Shown here one piece after another: positions 8,697 through 18,700 of a stretch of 62,895 nucleotides of DNA. The notes under the pieces were generated by a model that saw only the letters and a program-made list of their open reading frames with translations, searched no databases and was not told the origin of the DNA. Location of the stretch: IMG/VR virus record IMGVR_UViG_3300042731_006671, positions 1-62,895 of that record; one strand, 5' to 3'. Every line of letters begins with the position of its first letter. Positions within the stretch are counted from its first letter, which is position 1. The DNA comes from a virus. Position numbers and translations under genes: made by a program.

Positions 8697-9353
8697 ATGT
8701 TGAATAAGGATAAAAGAATAAAATTAACAGAGCTTCTTCAAGATCAATTTTTAGATTTAGATATTGTAAGAGATAAGCCCCTGATATTAGAGAATAGACA
8801 GGGGTTATTTTTAATTATCAAATCCGTCTTATATATTGAACATGATAAATTCTTAAAAGAGATGTCTCAATTGATCCTAAAATATTACGATATTTTTGGT
8901 ACCGTTGAATTTTTAGATAGCGATAATTATAGAGATTTAGATACCATACAAAAAATGTCATCGAAAATATCTATATTTACTGCTAATAAAAAATACTCTA
9001 ATTTTAAAAAAGACTCTATTAAATTTGTTTGTAAATGGGCTTTTGTTTCAAAGAAAAAGAATGTTATTAAAATAAAACATAAACCCTCCCTTTGTAAGAA
9101 GTATTTGAAATGGTTGGATCCATCAGAATTTATTTATATATTATTCTTATTGTTTATTATGAATTTTGATATTGTAAAAAAAAACTTGATAGAGTTCATG
9201 AAAACAATGGGGATAATGATAAAGGGTTCCAATACTCAGAAGGACACGTCATTTCCTGGTACCTTGAAAGGGGTTGTAACTATGCCGAAATATTCAAAAA
9301 AACCTTACCCCAGGTCAATCTTGAACTTATTAGAGCAACAGAGCAAAATGTAA
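8697..9353 (+). CDS. Tail assembly chaperone, frame-0 product (gpG-type)
   Basis: About 218 aa from ATG 8697, just after the tube stop. The section to about 9175 is coherent (helical, NRQGLFLIIKSVLYIEHD...). After the A9 run at 9176-9184, frame 0 becomes a less protein-like, basic stretch. This is the position of lambda gpG: chaperone proteins that coat the tape measure before tube polymerisation, made as a short form and a -1 frameshifted long form. Confidence 0.6.
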   Translation: MLNKDKRIKLTELLQDQFLDLDIVRDKPLILENRQGLFLIIKSVLYIEHDKFLKEMSQLILKYYDIFGTVEFLDSDNYRDLDTIQKMSSKISIFTANKKYSNFKKDSIKFVCKWAFVSKKKNVIKIKHKPSLCKKYLKWLDPSEFIYILFLLFIMNFDIVKKNLIEFMKTMGIMIKGSNTQKDTSFPGTLKGVVTMPKYSKKPYPRSILNLLEQQSKM

Positions 9354-9388
9354 TACGGTGTGAAAATCTAAAAGAAGGTAAAGAATAA
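8697..9388 (+). CDS. Tail assembly chaperone, -1 frameshift product (gpGT-type)
   Basis: Shifting -1 at A-AAA-AAC (within 9176-9185) continues as KKKLDRVHENNGDNDKGF..., then YLERGCNYAEIFKKTLPQ, and stops at TAA 9386-9388, 4 bp before the tape-measure ATG. The -1 frame is open from 9175 to 9388 and looks more protein-like than frame 0. Long-form chaperones made this way are general in siphophages. A one-base deletion in the A run would look the same. Confidence 0.75.
9176..9185 (+). promoter_or_regulatory. -1 ribosomal frameshift slippery site
   Basis: Nine A then C, read in frame 0 as GTA AAA AAA AAC. This contains the heptamer A-AAA-AAC in the frame needed for simultaneous tRNA slippage. 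It connects the two tail-chaperone frames. I see no strong downstream stem within 15 bases. Confidence 0.75.
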
Positions 9389-9392
9389 AATT

Positions 9393-11369
9393 ATGGCAAA
9401 AAAAAGTGCTAATGAAATCTTATTAGAGTTAAAGGCTGAAAATAAAGAACTAAAAGCAAAGTTAAAAGATTCTGAAAAAATCATTGGTAAATTGGAAAAA
9501 AAAGTTAAGAGTTCTGGTGGATCTATGAACAATGTTTTTAAAAAAGTTAAACAATATGCTTTAGCATATTTGGGGGTAGAAGCTGTTACACAATTAGTAA
9601 ATTTAGCGGGAGAAATTGAGTCAGTCGAAGGTTCTTTTCATAATCTTGCTAATACTGCAGAAATGAGTTCCGACGGATTATTAGAGGCTATGAAAACAGC
9701 CTCTAAGGGAACTGTATCTAATATGGATATTATGAGGTCCTCTAACTTAGCTTTTCAATTGATGGGAGAAGAGGTTGCGGGTCATTTACCAAAAATGATG
9801 GAAATAGCTATGGCTTCGGCAAGGTCTCAGGGGAAAAGGACGGCGGATATGTTTAATGATATTGTTGTAGCCTCTGGTCGTAGGTCTATCCAGATCTTAG
9901 ACAACCTTGGTATTAGTTCGGCAACGGCAGCAAAATATCAAGAGGAATTTGCAACCCAACTCGGTAAGACTAGAAATCAACTAAATGAATCTGAAAAATC
10001 TCAAGCTTTCTTTTATGCAACTATGAAAGCGGGAGGGGAATTGGTTAATAAGATTGGTAATGAAACTTTGACACTAGGGGAAAAATTACAAGTTGCTAAG
10101 GCTCGTATGGATGATATGGCTTATACCGCTGGTAAAATTTTAACCCCCGCTATAGATAACCTTGTTAATATATTTTTAGAGTGGACTGATACTTCTAAGG
10201 AGGGAAGGGAAGAATTTTCACTTTGGGAAACTGTTATAAAAGGGGTGGGGTATGTTCTAAATCATTTAGCTGCTGGGATTGAAGGAGCAAAACTTATAAT
10301 AGAATCATTAATTCAAAGAGTTAAAGATATCGTAGATGCTTTTAAACTTTTACAAGATACTGGTGATTTTACATTATTCAGAAAAAAATTGATGGATGAT
10401 TATACAAGATCTTTAAAACAAAATGAAGAAGCCTCTTGGGCATTATATAAAAAATATTTAGCATTAGATAAGGAAATTGAATCGGGAGGAAGGGAATCAA
10501 AAAGAAGTAATATAATCAGAGGTTTAAAAAGTGAAGAAGATAAAGTTGAGGATCTAAGGAAAGCATATGAACAAGAAATGAATAACCGTATAACTTATTA
10601 TGAATATATAAACAAATTTCATGAGGCTTCTTTAATCAGGGAACAGTTACAATATGAAAAAATAAACGCTCTAAATACTAGTTTATATAAGGATAAAACT
10701 GAGTTAATGCAAGCGTATGAAGATAAAAAGATCCTAGCTGCTCAGGAATCAGATAATAAAATAATGCAATCCAATATTGCTGTTAGTAGAGCAAGATTAA
10801 AACTAGATAGTGTTCAAATACAATCTACTAAAGAAGTTTTTGGACAAGCATCCACTTTAATGCAGTCAAGGAATAAATTATTGTTTTCTTTGGGTAAAGC
10901 TCTTGCTTATGCCAACGCTATTATGAATGCTGCAGAATCAATAACGAAAATTTGGGCTGTCTATGGATGGAACCCTGTATTAGCTGGGGTATTTACAGGG
11001 ATCTCCGCTGCTGCCACGGGGGTACAAATAGCCAAAATACAACAAACTAAATTACCATCTTATCAAAAAGGAAGGACCCCTGAATATACCTCCATGACAG
11101 GTTTTACTCCTTCCGATCATTTCCCTGCTTTGGTAGGATCTAAAGAAGCAGTGATAAATGAACGATCTACATTGGCAAATTTGGATTTAATTAAAAGTAT
11201 GAACGATAACCCCGGTGAAAAAGTAACTCCGCAACAACCCGTTATTGTTAATCAAAATATAACAGGGAATGTTTTAAGTAAGGATTTTGTATTAAGTAGT
11301 GTTCTTCCTGAATTAAAAATACAAGCCAGATATGCAGGGAAAAATTTATTTTCCCAAAAGGAACGATAG
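9393..11369 (+). CDS. Tape measure protein
   Basis: 658 aa. An N-terminal coiled coil (residues 1-48, AKKSANEILLELKAENKELK) is followed by a helical body (MSSDGLLEAMKTASKG, MMEIAMASARSQGKRTADMF). A hydrophobic stretch near 505-565 (AVYGWNPVLAGVFTGISAAA) is flanked by long coiled coils, as in tape measures. At about 1.5 angstrom per residue it predicts a tail near 100 nm. The C-terminus (GFTPSDHFPALVGSKEAVINE) matches tape-measure ends. Start has AAAG/GAA upstream only, but the reading frame leaves no better choice. Confidence 0.85.
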   Translation: MAKKSANEILLELKAENKELKAKLKDSEKIIGKLEKKVKSSGGSMNNVFKKVKQYALAYLGVEAVTQLVNLAGEIESVEGSFHNLANTAEMSSDGLLEAMKTASKGTVSNMDIMRSSNLAFQLMGEEVAGHLPKMMEIAMASARSQGKRTADMFNDIVVASGRRSIQILDNLGISSATAAKYQEEFATQLGKTRNQLNESEKSQAFFYATMKAGGELVNKIGNETLTLGEKLQVAKARMDDMAYTAGKILTPAIDNLVNIFLEWTDTSKEGREEFSLWETVIKGVGYVLNHLAAGIEGAKLIIESLIQRVKDIVDAFKLLQDTGDFTLFRKKLMDDYTRSLKQNEEASWALYKKYLALDKEIESGGRESKRSNIIRGLKSEEDKVEDLRKAYEQEMNNRITYYEYINKFHEASLIREQLQYEKINALNTSLYKDKTELMQAYEDKKILAAQESDNKIMQSNIAVSRARLKLDSVQIQSTKEVFGQASTLMQSRNKLLFSLGKALAYANAIMNAAESITKIWAVYGWNPVLAGVFTGISAAATGVQIAKIQQTKLPSYQKGRTPEYTSMTGFTPSDHFPALVGSKEAVINERSTLANLDLIKSMNDNPGEKVTPQQPVIVNQNITGNVLSKDFVLSSVLPELKIQARYAGKNLFSQKER

Positions 11370-11372
11370 AAT

Positions 11373-12791
11373 ATGGCAGAGTATAAATATTATTTTAGAT
11401 ATGGTTTTTTAGAGTCTTGGGATGAAACACCTCTTTATATTTTAGGGGCATCAAGTTCTTTAGAATTTGAGGATATTGAAGAACATTCAGAAATAAATAG
11501 TGTTTATGTGTCATGGGAGGGTTCCGATGACACATTGGCTGATGGTACAGAGAATCACCCTTATAGGACAATCCAATATGCTAAAGATATGTTATTTTCT
11601 GATCAATATATCATAACAATTTTAGATTCTAATTACTATTATACTGGGGATTATTTAGATTTATTCTTTGACCTTGATGGGATTGTTTTACAAGGGGTTG
11701 AGGGTCAAAAACCAGTTTTAAGAATTGATACTAATTTATCTAATCAAATATTAATGACAAGAATCCAAAATGGGGGGAAACTAATAAATGTAGAAATACA
11801 AATTGATAGTTCTTATACTGGACAGGTTACTGGGATAGATGCTATAGATGGAACAATAAAAAATGTTATTATAGATGCTTCAAATAGATACGGGTTACAA
11901 AAGAATTCATCAGGTACCGTGAATGTATATAATACAATTATAAAGAATAGTATAAATGATGGGGAAATAGATGGAAATGGTATATATATGTCAGAAGGAG
12001 AACTCAATCTAGATCATTGTTTAATATATGGAAATGATCATAGTGGGATATTTTGTACTGGATCAGAAAATAAAACAGTCTCATTGGATCATTGTACGAT
12101 ATCTAATAATCAGTATGGAATCCATACAATTAATTCTAGTAATTTATCATTAACAATATTAAATAGTATTATATATAGGAATAATATTTATGATCTTTAT
12201 GGAAGTGACGGAGATATATCATATACATGTATAGGAAAAATACAGGGGTCCCCTACGTTACAAACAGAAAACGTTGTATTACGTATAAACCCCCTTTTTA
12301 TATCTTATGAAGATTTTAGATTACGTTCCAAATATAATGGTTTTGGGGATGATTTACTTTTAAGTCCTTGTCTTAATGTGTCAGATGTAGGGGGAGATCT
12401 AGGTGCCTATGAATATTCTAGAGTATTAGTAAATCAAAGTTATATAGAATTTGATATTAGTGTACCGATAAGTTTATCTTATGATAAAGTACCAGTAGAT
12501 TCTACTTTTTTAACCACTAATACTTTAAAATGTAAAATGATTGTAAAAGGATTTTTAAATAAGTTATCTTTATCATGGAGTGGGGAAGATAACGCTTTAA
12601 CAAACCTCGAAAAACTTAGTTTAGAGGATATGTTTGAATCTGAAGGGGATATTTATTTATCTACTGATAATCAAATATCCTATAAGCAATATATCATTGA
12701 TAAATCTAAGGGACTTCATTTTGAAAAAGCCTTAAACACTTTAGGTAATACCCTAAAATTAAATTGTTCTTTAGAACTGTATGAGGTTTAA
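11373..12791 (+). CDS. Right-handed beta-helix tail protein (DUF1565-like)
   Basis: 472 aa. SVYVSWEGSDDTLADGTENH then PYRTIQYA is the DUF1565 signature leading into a parallel beta-helix. Rungs repeat as V-x-N-x-I-I/GIYM...GELNLDHC, and Asn/Ser/Ile-rich turns are visible at about residues 130-330. Residues 360-472 form a separate beta-rich C-terminal domain. Such proteins are tail-tip or depolymerase components that bind or cut surface polysaccharide. No catalytic residues can be assigned by eye. Confidence 0.65.
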   Translation: MAEYKYYFRYGFLESWDETPLYILGASSSLEFEDIEEHSEINSVYVSWEGSDDTLADGTENHPYRTIQYAKDMLFSDQYIITILDSNYYYTGDYLDLFFDLDGIVLQGVEGQKPVLRIDTNLSNQILMTRIQNGGKLINVEIQIDSSYTGQVTGIDAIDGTIKNVIIDASNRYGLQKNSSGTVNVYNTIIKNSINDGEIDGNGIYMSEGELNLDHCLIYGNDHSGIFCTGSENKTVSLDHCTISNNQYGIHTINSSNLSLTILNSIIYRNNIYDLYGSDGDISYTCIGKIQGSPTLQTENVVLRINPLFISYEDFRLRSKYNGFGDDLLLSPCLNVSDVGGDLGAYEYSRVLVNQSYIEFDISVPISLSYDKVPVDSTFLTTNTLKCKMIVKGFLNKLSLSWSGEDNALTNLEKLSLEDMFESEGDIYLSTDNQISYKQYIIDKSKGLHFEKALNTLGNTLKLNCSLELYEV

Positions 12792-12792
12792 A

Positions 12793-15700
12793 ATGTTAAA
12801 CTATTATATAAATGATATAAATATAACCCCTTTGGTTTATGTTGAAACTAAAATTTCTAAAACCGTTGGTAGAGGGTCAAATTTATTAACTAATAGTGTT
12901 ACTCTAAATGTATTTAATGAAGAAAAGATATTCTCATTAGAATTAGAAAATTCTTTGATTTATGAATTTAGGGAAGACTATTCAAAAATTCCTATAAAAA
13001 TTACCTACGATGATTTAATAATTTGGGAGGGGGTCGTTGATAACATTGTACGGAAAGAAAATTGTATGTTAGAGGTATCATGTGTTGAGTCTATTATACA
13101 ATTATTATCCTCTGATGACCTTGTATATCATTATCAAGACGGTTATGTTGGTGAATTAGTGTATGCAGGGGATGAAGCTACTCCGGCAGAACATCAATTA
13201 AATATTTTAAAACGTTTTTTAAAACCAGGAAATATAGATATAGGTTCATTCAAAGTATTAAAAGAGTTTTGGGAAGGAAATTCTGTACAGTGTTCTTGTG
13301 AGGTTATAAGAGAAACCAAAATTACCCCCTTAAATTTTATACAAGATTTATTATTAGAGTGTGGTTATATAACGATTAAAAATAATAAAGTATTTGTAAA
13401 ATACTATGAAAATTTTCTAGGTGATTATGGTTACGATATTATTGATGATTATATATTAAATTATACAATTGATAAAGAAGTATCTGATACTCCATACTAT
13501 TCTTTTAGTATTAACTATGATAATGATGGGGAAGTTTCTACGATTGAGAATTCCATAGGGGAATCTGGGATATCAACTGATACTTCTAGCACTGTTTTAG
13601 AAGATTCATCAAAAGATTGGGAAATAAATTATTGGAGAGAGAAATTTGTTTTTATTGGGGACCCTAACAATAAAATAGTCCTTAAAATATTAGGTAATAA
13701 TAAGACGAAGATATATTTTTCTGGGTGTACAAAGGCAGGACAACAAAGTTATGTTATAGTAGAAAATGATAAAATATATTACGCTGATTACTCAGATTAT
13801 CCTATTAAAATATCCTCAGGGGTGGGGGCAATAGGGATAAAAGTAATTTCTAAGGCTACACAGTTTAAACTATCATTAGAATTAGAACTATTAGATTATC
13901 ATGATATAGATGTAGGAGATACTATAACTATATCTTTGAAAGAAGAAGGATTAATATTACAACCATTTGAAGTTATAGAATTAACAAAACAATTAAAAAG
14001 TTCCACTATAGAAATTATCTGTATTGATAAAATATTATATCCTATACTAAAAGATTATCAAGTAGAAGTTTTAAATCCTCCAATCAATTTGAGGGGGTTT
14101 CGTTTAGAAAGCGACGGGAGTGCTTATTTATCTTGGGATCAAGTTATAGGGGCTGCGTATTATATTGTGAGTTATGGAAAATATTCCCCCCTACATACTT
14201 TCCAAACTTCAGATACAACAGATGTTCATATTACACAAAATCTTGAAAAATGGACAGGGTATCATTTTTGGGTTGCTTCCGTAAACTTTATAGGTGTGAA
14301 AAGTGAAAATTCTGACCCTTTATTTTTAGATAAAATAACTCAATCCGAAGGGTATATAGACGGATCATTGGGATATTTCTATGAGGATTATAACAGTTGG
14401 GGGATATTAGAAGATTACTTTTATAGTTTGGTTTATAAACAATTATCTCAAGGAGATATCCAATTTCTATTAAAATCTTCTTTCATAGGATTAGAGGGTT
14501 TTCAAAAAAGATATAATCAAGAATATTTACAAGACTACAATGACTCTCAATCTTTTTTAAACTGGGGGGTAGAATCTAAAAAACTTGGTCGTATAGATTT
14601 TCAAGGAATTAGTTTAGATTCAATAGAGTTTTATAATGATTCAGGTGTTTATAAATTAATAAATCCTATGTTAAAGAAATTATCTTTAATTATTAATGAA
14701 ACTACTACCATAATTGACTCAAATTCAATTATACCAGATTCTGAAAATTGGTTTATCAAAGATTATGATGGTTCTTATTGTTATTATGAAAATGGAGAAA
14801 AGGTAATTTTTGATATCAATAATAATAACTTTAGAAATTGGTTTAATATATATATATTAAATAGATTAATGGGAATTTGGGATTTTGGTACCGGAGATAT
14901 TTCTGTAGACGATGATACAAAGATTGCTACCCTAATAGATAATGATAAAGTTTGGACATTAAATCAATGGAGTGATTATTATATAGGTATAGTAGAAAGT
15001 GTAGTACCATTGACAATAAACTGGTATAAAATAATTAATAATGAAGAACTAGATAGTAATACAACCTGTGACAATATTACTACTGTGCAATTAATTGATA
15101 GCTCAAAAAATTGGATCGTAGATGAATGGGTAGGATACTACGTAAGAATAAATGGACTTATCCCTATATTAATAACTAGTAATACCTCTAATACATTGTA
15201 TTTTTCTTATAATAGTCAAATAGGGGTATTCGGTTATGAGATAGTAGATAATTACCCGGGATCATATTATTCTTTTTCTTTTGATTATGGCGAAGATAGT
15301 TTAACTAGTCAAAAATATATAATTAATAATGAACCCTCCTTAGGATTTGACGGGGTTATTTTAGATAATTTATATACCTCTATATTTAATTTAGGGACTA
15401 ATTTATCGAATACAGATTCTAATGATACTAGTGATAGTACGGAGGAAGGATTTCTTTTAGATTCATCTAAAAGTTGGGTTTATGATGAATGGACGGGATA
15501 TTGTATTTCTATTAACGAGGGTCCTTTATTAGTCATAACAGGGAATGAAGAAAATATAATTTATTTTTCTGGGAATACAACTATTGGTTCTGGTTATTCT
15601 TATATTATTTATGAGAAATATTATTATGATAATGGGATATATTTTTGGGAAGCTGTTGAAAGTTTTCTTGAGAATATAGTAGATATAGTTGAATACAATT

Positions 15701-18700
15701 CTTATTATCTTTTAGACTCATGGTATAAAGCTGAAAAAGGATTAATAAATATAAATGCAAATATTGATAAAGAAGAATCTTACCCTTATTTTATACAAAA
15801 GATTAATAAAAGATACCGGAATTATGTTTCTTTTAATTTACAATGTTATTTAGATACTACAAATATTGTTACAAAACAATTTAATATTCTAGATTGGTAT
15901 TATCTAGTTGAACAAAAAAATTTAAGAAAAATATCAATCGGTTCTGGTATGGTTAAATTATTATTTTTAGGTTTCCCATATACCTCTAAATCTATTATAT
16001 CAAATATTGTTAATGGATTATTATTAACAAGATTTTCGGATGGTATAGAAGATAAGATTACCTCAACTAATATGAAAAAAGACCAGTTATTTTATGATAT
16101 GATCATGGCGGGTAATTATTATAATAATAAAACTATAGGTTTACCAGATACTGGATATGAAGATAGTTTTTCACAAAGTTCTTACGATAGATATGGAATT
16201 ATATTAAGAAAATTTGAAGGGGCCTATATATTTTATAATCCTTCAAATGAAATTAGATCTTTAGATTATACATTTAATGAAAATGTTGTAGATTACTATA
16301 CAGGTGAAATACTTTATTACGGGAGTACTTATACTTTAATGTTTTCACCTCGTGATTCTAGTATTTTTTATAAAAATTCAGGTATAAGCGAGGATGCTTA
16401 TAATTTCCTTACTGATTATCTACCTTATTCCTATTTAGATTTTAATTGTGCGTGGATAATTTTTACAGATATAGGAGCGACTAAAATTAATACTAATTCC
16501 GTTTGGTTAGAAAACGGTTATACGCATAACAAAAGATATATGGCTGAGGACTTTGTTAAATTAGAAGATACTTCTAAAGACCGGTTATTTCATGCAGGTA
16601 ATGGGGTAAATACTTTTGTAAAATCTCAAAACCCCATAAATGAAAATATAATAGGAGGTAATGAGGGGGATTCTATTCAACTATCTTCATTGACATTATT
16701 AGATGTAGTAAAAATTATTGAGGGTACAGGATGGACAACAGAATACGAAGGGACAGGAGATTATTATGCAGGCTATTATTTACAAGTCAATTACCAATTC
16801 CCTGAAAATATTATAGGGTACTATATTACTATTGATAATCAAGTTACTACATATCAGATAACTAATCAAATTTATTATGCCTCCTATGGTTATACACGAT
16901 TATATTGGACTGACCCTAATTCTCCTAACCCAACCCCTGTTTCTAAAGATTATCAAATTAGTCAAGACCCTACAACAAACGATTTAACGGCAGGGGAAGA
17001 TTATTTAGTAGAACAAAAAGAATGGGATGTAACAAGTATCGGTAAAGGGAAGTGGAAAACTTATATTTATTTTTTAACAGATCAATCAGGAAAAAGTTTA
17101 AATGTTTATTATTATGAAAAAGGGGTAGATACCTATGGTTGGCCTAAAACTTTAAATCCTGAAGATTCTTATATACATGGTTTATTGTATAGAAGAAATG
17201 AAAATTTTGTATTAAAAACGGGGAGTATTTCAGAACTTGGTTGTAATTATACCCTTGTAAAAAAATTAGATTATTATATAATCCCTGAGTGTACCCGGTG
17301 GAGATGGGACTATAGGATAAAACCATTTGGAACATTTTTAGAAGACAAGATATTTTCCCCTACTATAAATCTAAATATGATATATGAGGTAGGGGGGAAC
17401 ACTTCTATAAAAGCTATTAATGGTTTTATTGATCCTGACAATACTATATTGATTAATTCAGACGAAAATACTTATAATAGTATAAATGGTAAAAAAGCTC
17501 TATATAGTTCACTAGATATATCTAAACCGAAAATTTTAATTTATGGGTTTCGTAAAACTGTTAGGGACAATGACTTGAACCCTATTGAACCTAATTCAAG
17601 GATTTTAGACGAAGATTCTATTGAATATGAACTAAAAACCCTTGAGGATATATATTATGATAATGTTATAATTACAGGGGATTGGGATGGGGTTATTGAG
17701 ACTGGAAGTTCCCTAGGGTCATATGGGTCAATAGAGGGTATCTTAAATGATACATACTCAGGTTTTTCTACTTGGGAAGATATAGCTGATTTTTTTGATG
17801 TAATAATTATAAATGATACTTTTAAAGAATATTCTTCAGAGTCCATCTCAGGTTGTTCACAAGATTCTTCTTGGTTAAAATTAAATGATTATAATTTAAT
17901 AAAGAACTTTAAGAAAAGAGCTAACAATAACGAAAGGGATGTACTACTAATAGATAGAAAATATGGAGCTACTGCTTTTGTTTGGTATGGAGGTATTAAA
18001 CCAATTAGAAATTTATTATTAAATAAGGGGAGTTCATTAACAGGGGGATCTACGAAATATTCTGATTTGACGGATGTATTTGGTGTATATGCATATAAAG
18101 AGGTAAATTTTTCAGATCTGAGAAATAGTTTTTCTAACCTTTATATAAAATCTTTAGGGGAAGAGTATATTAAATTTTCAAGTTCATATAAAACGGATTT
18201 TAGAATTGGACATATTATTAAAGAGATTGACCATTATAGTTTCGATGAGGAAGAATCTCAAAACCATCCAAAATACAACCCCTTTAAAAATGGTGAAGAT
18301 TCATTTTTTTATATACCTAAGAGTAATGATGGTAGAGGGTATTTCAATTCTTCAGAAATCCTTTTTGAAGAATCAAAACTTTTTTTACAATGGAAGGATC
18401 TTACATCATTAGTCTCAGGGGAAGATAATTTTGATAAATATGAACAAATTTATTTAAACAATATTATATTAAAAAGGATCCCCTTATTAATCTATCACAA
18501 AATGATCCCCGCTTTTTTAGCTTATGATACTAAAACTTTTGGACTACAAACAACCTCAATGAGCTCTTCAAAAACTTCATCCCAGGGGAATTATTATAGG
18601 GGTTGTCAAATTATTAAAGAAGACAGTGGGGATTTTTTAGTTGGTAAATATATATATCTTAAAGAATCTAAAGAAACTGATTATAAGGAAACTTTTACTC

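Noticed and set aside
8078-9388. Contractile tail
   Set aside because: No sheath, baseplate wedge or spike gene appears; tube, chaperone and tape measure follow each other as in siphoviruses.
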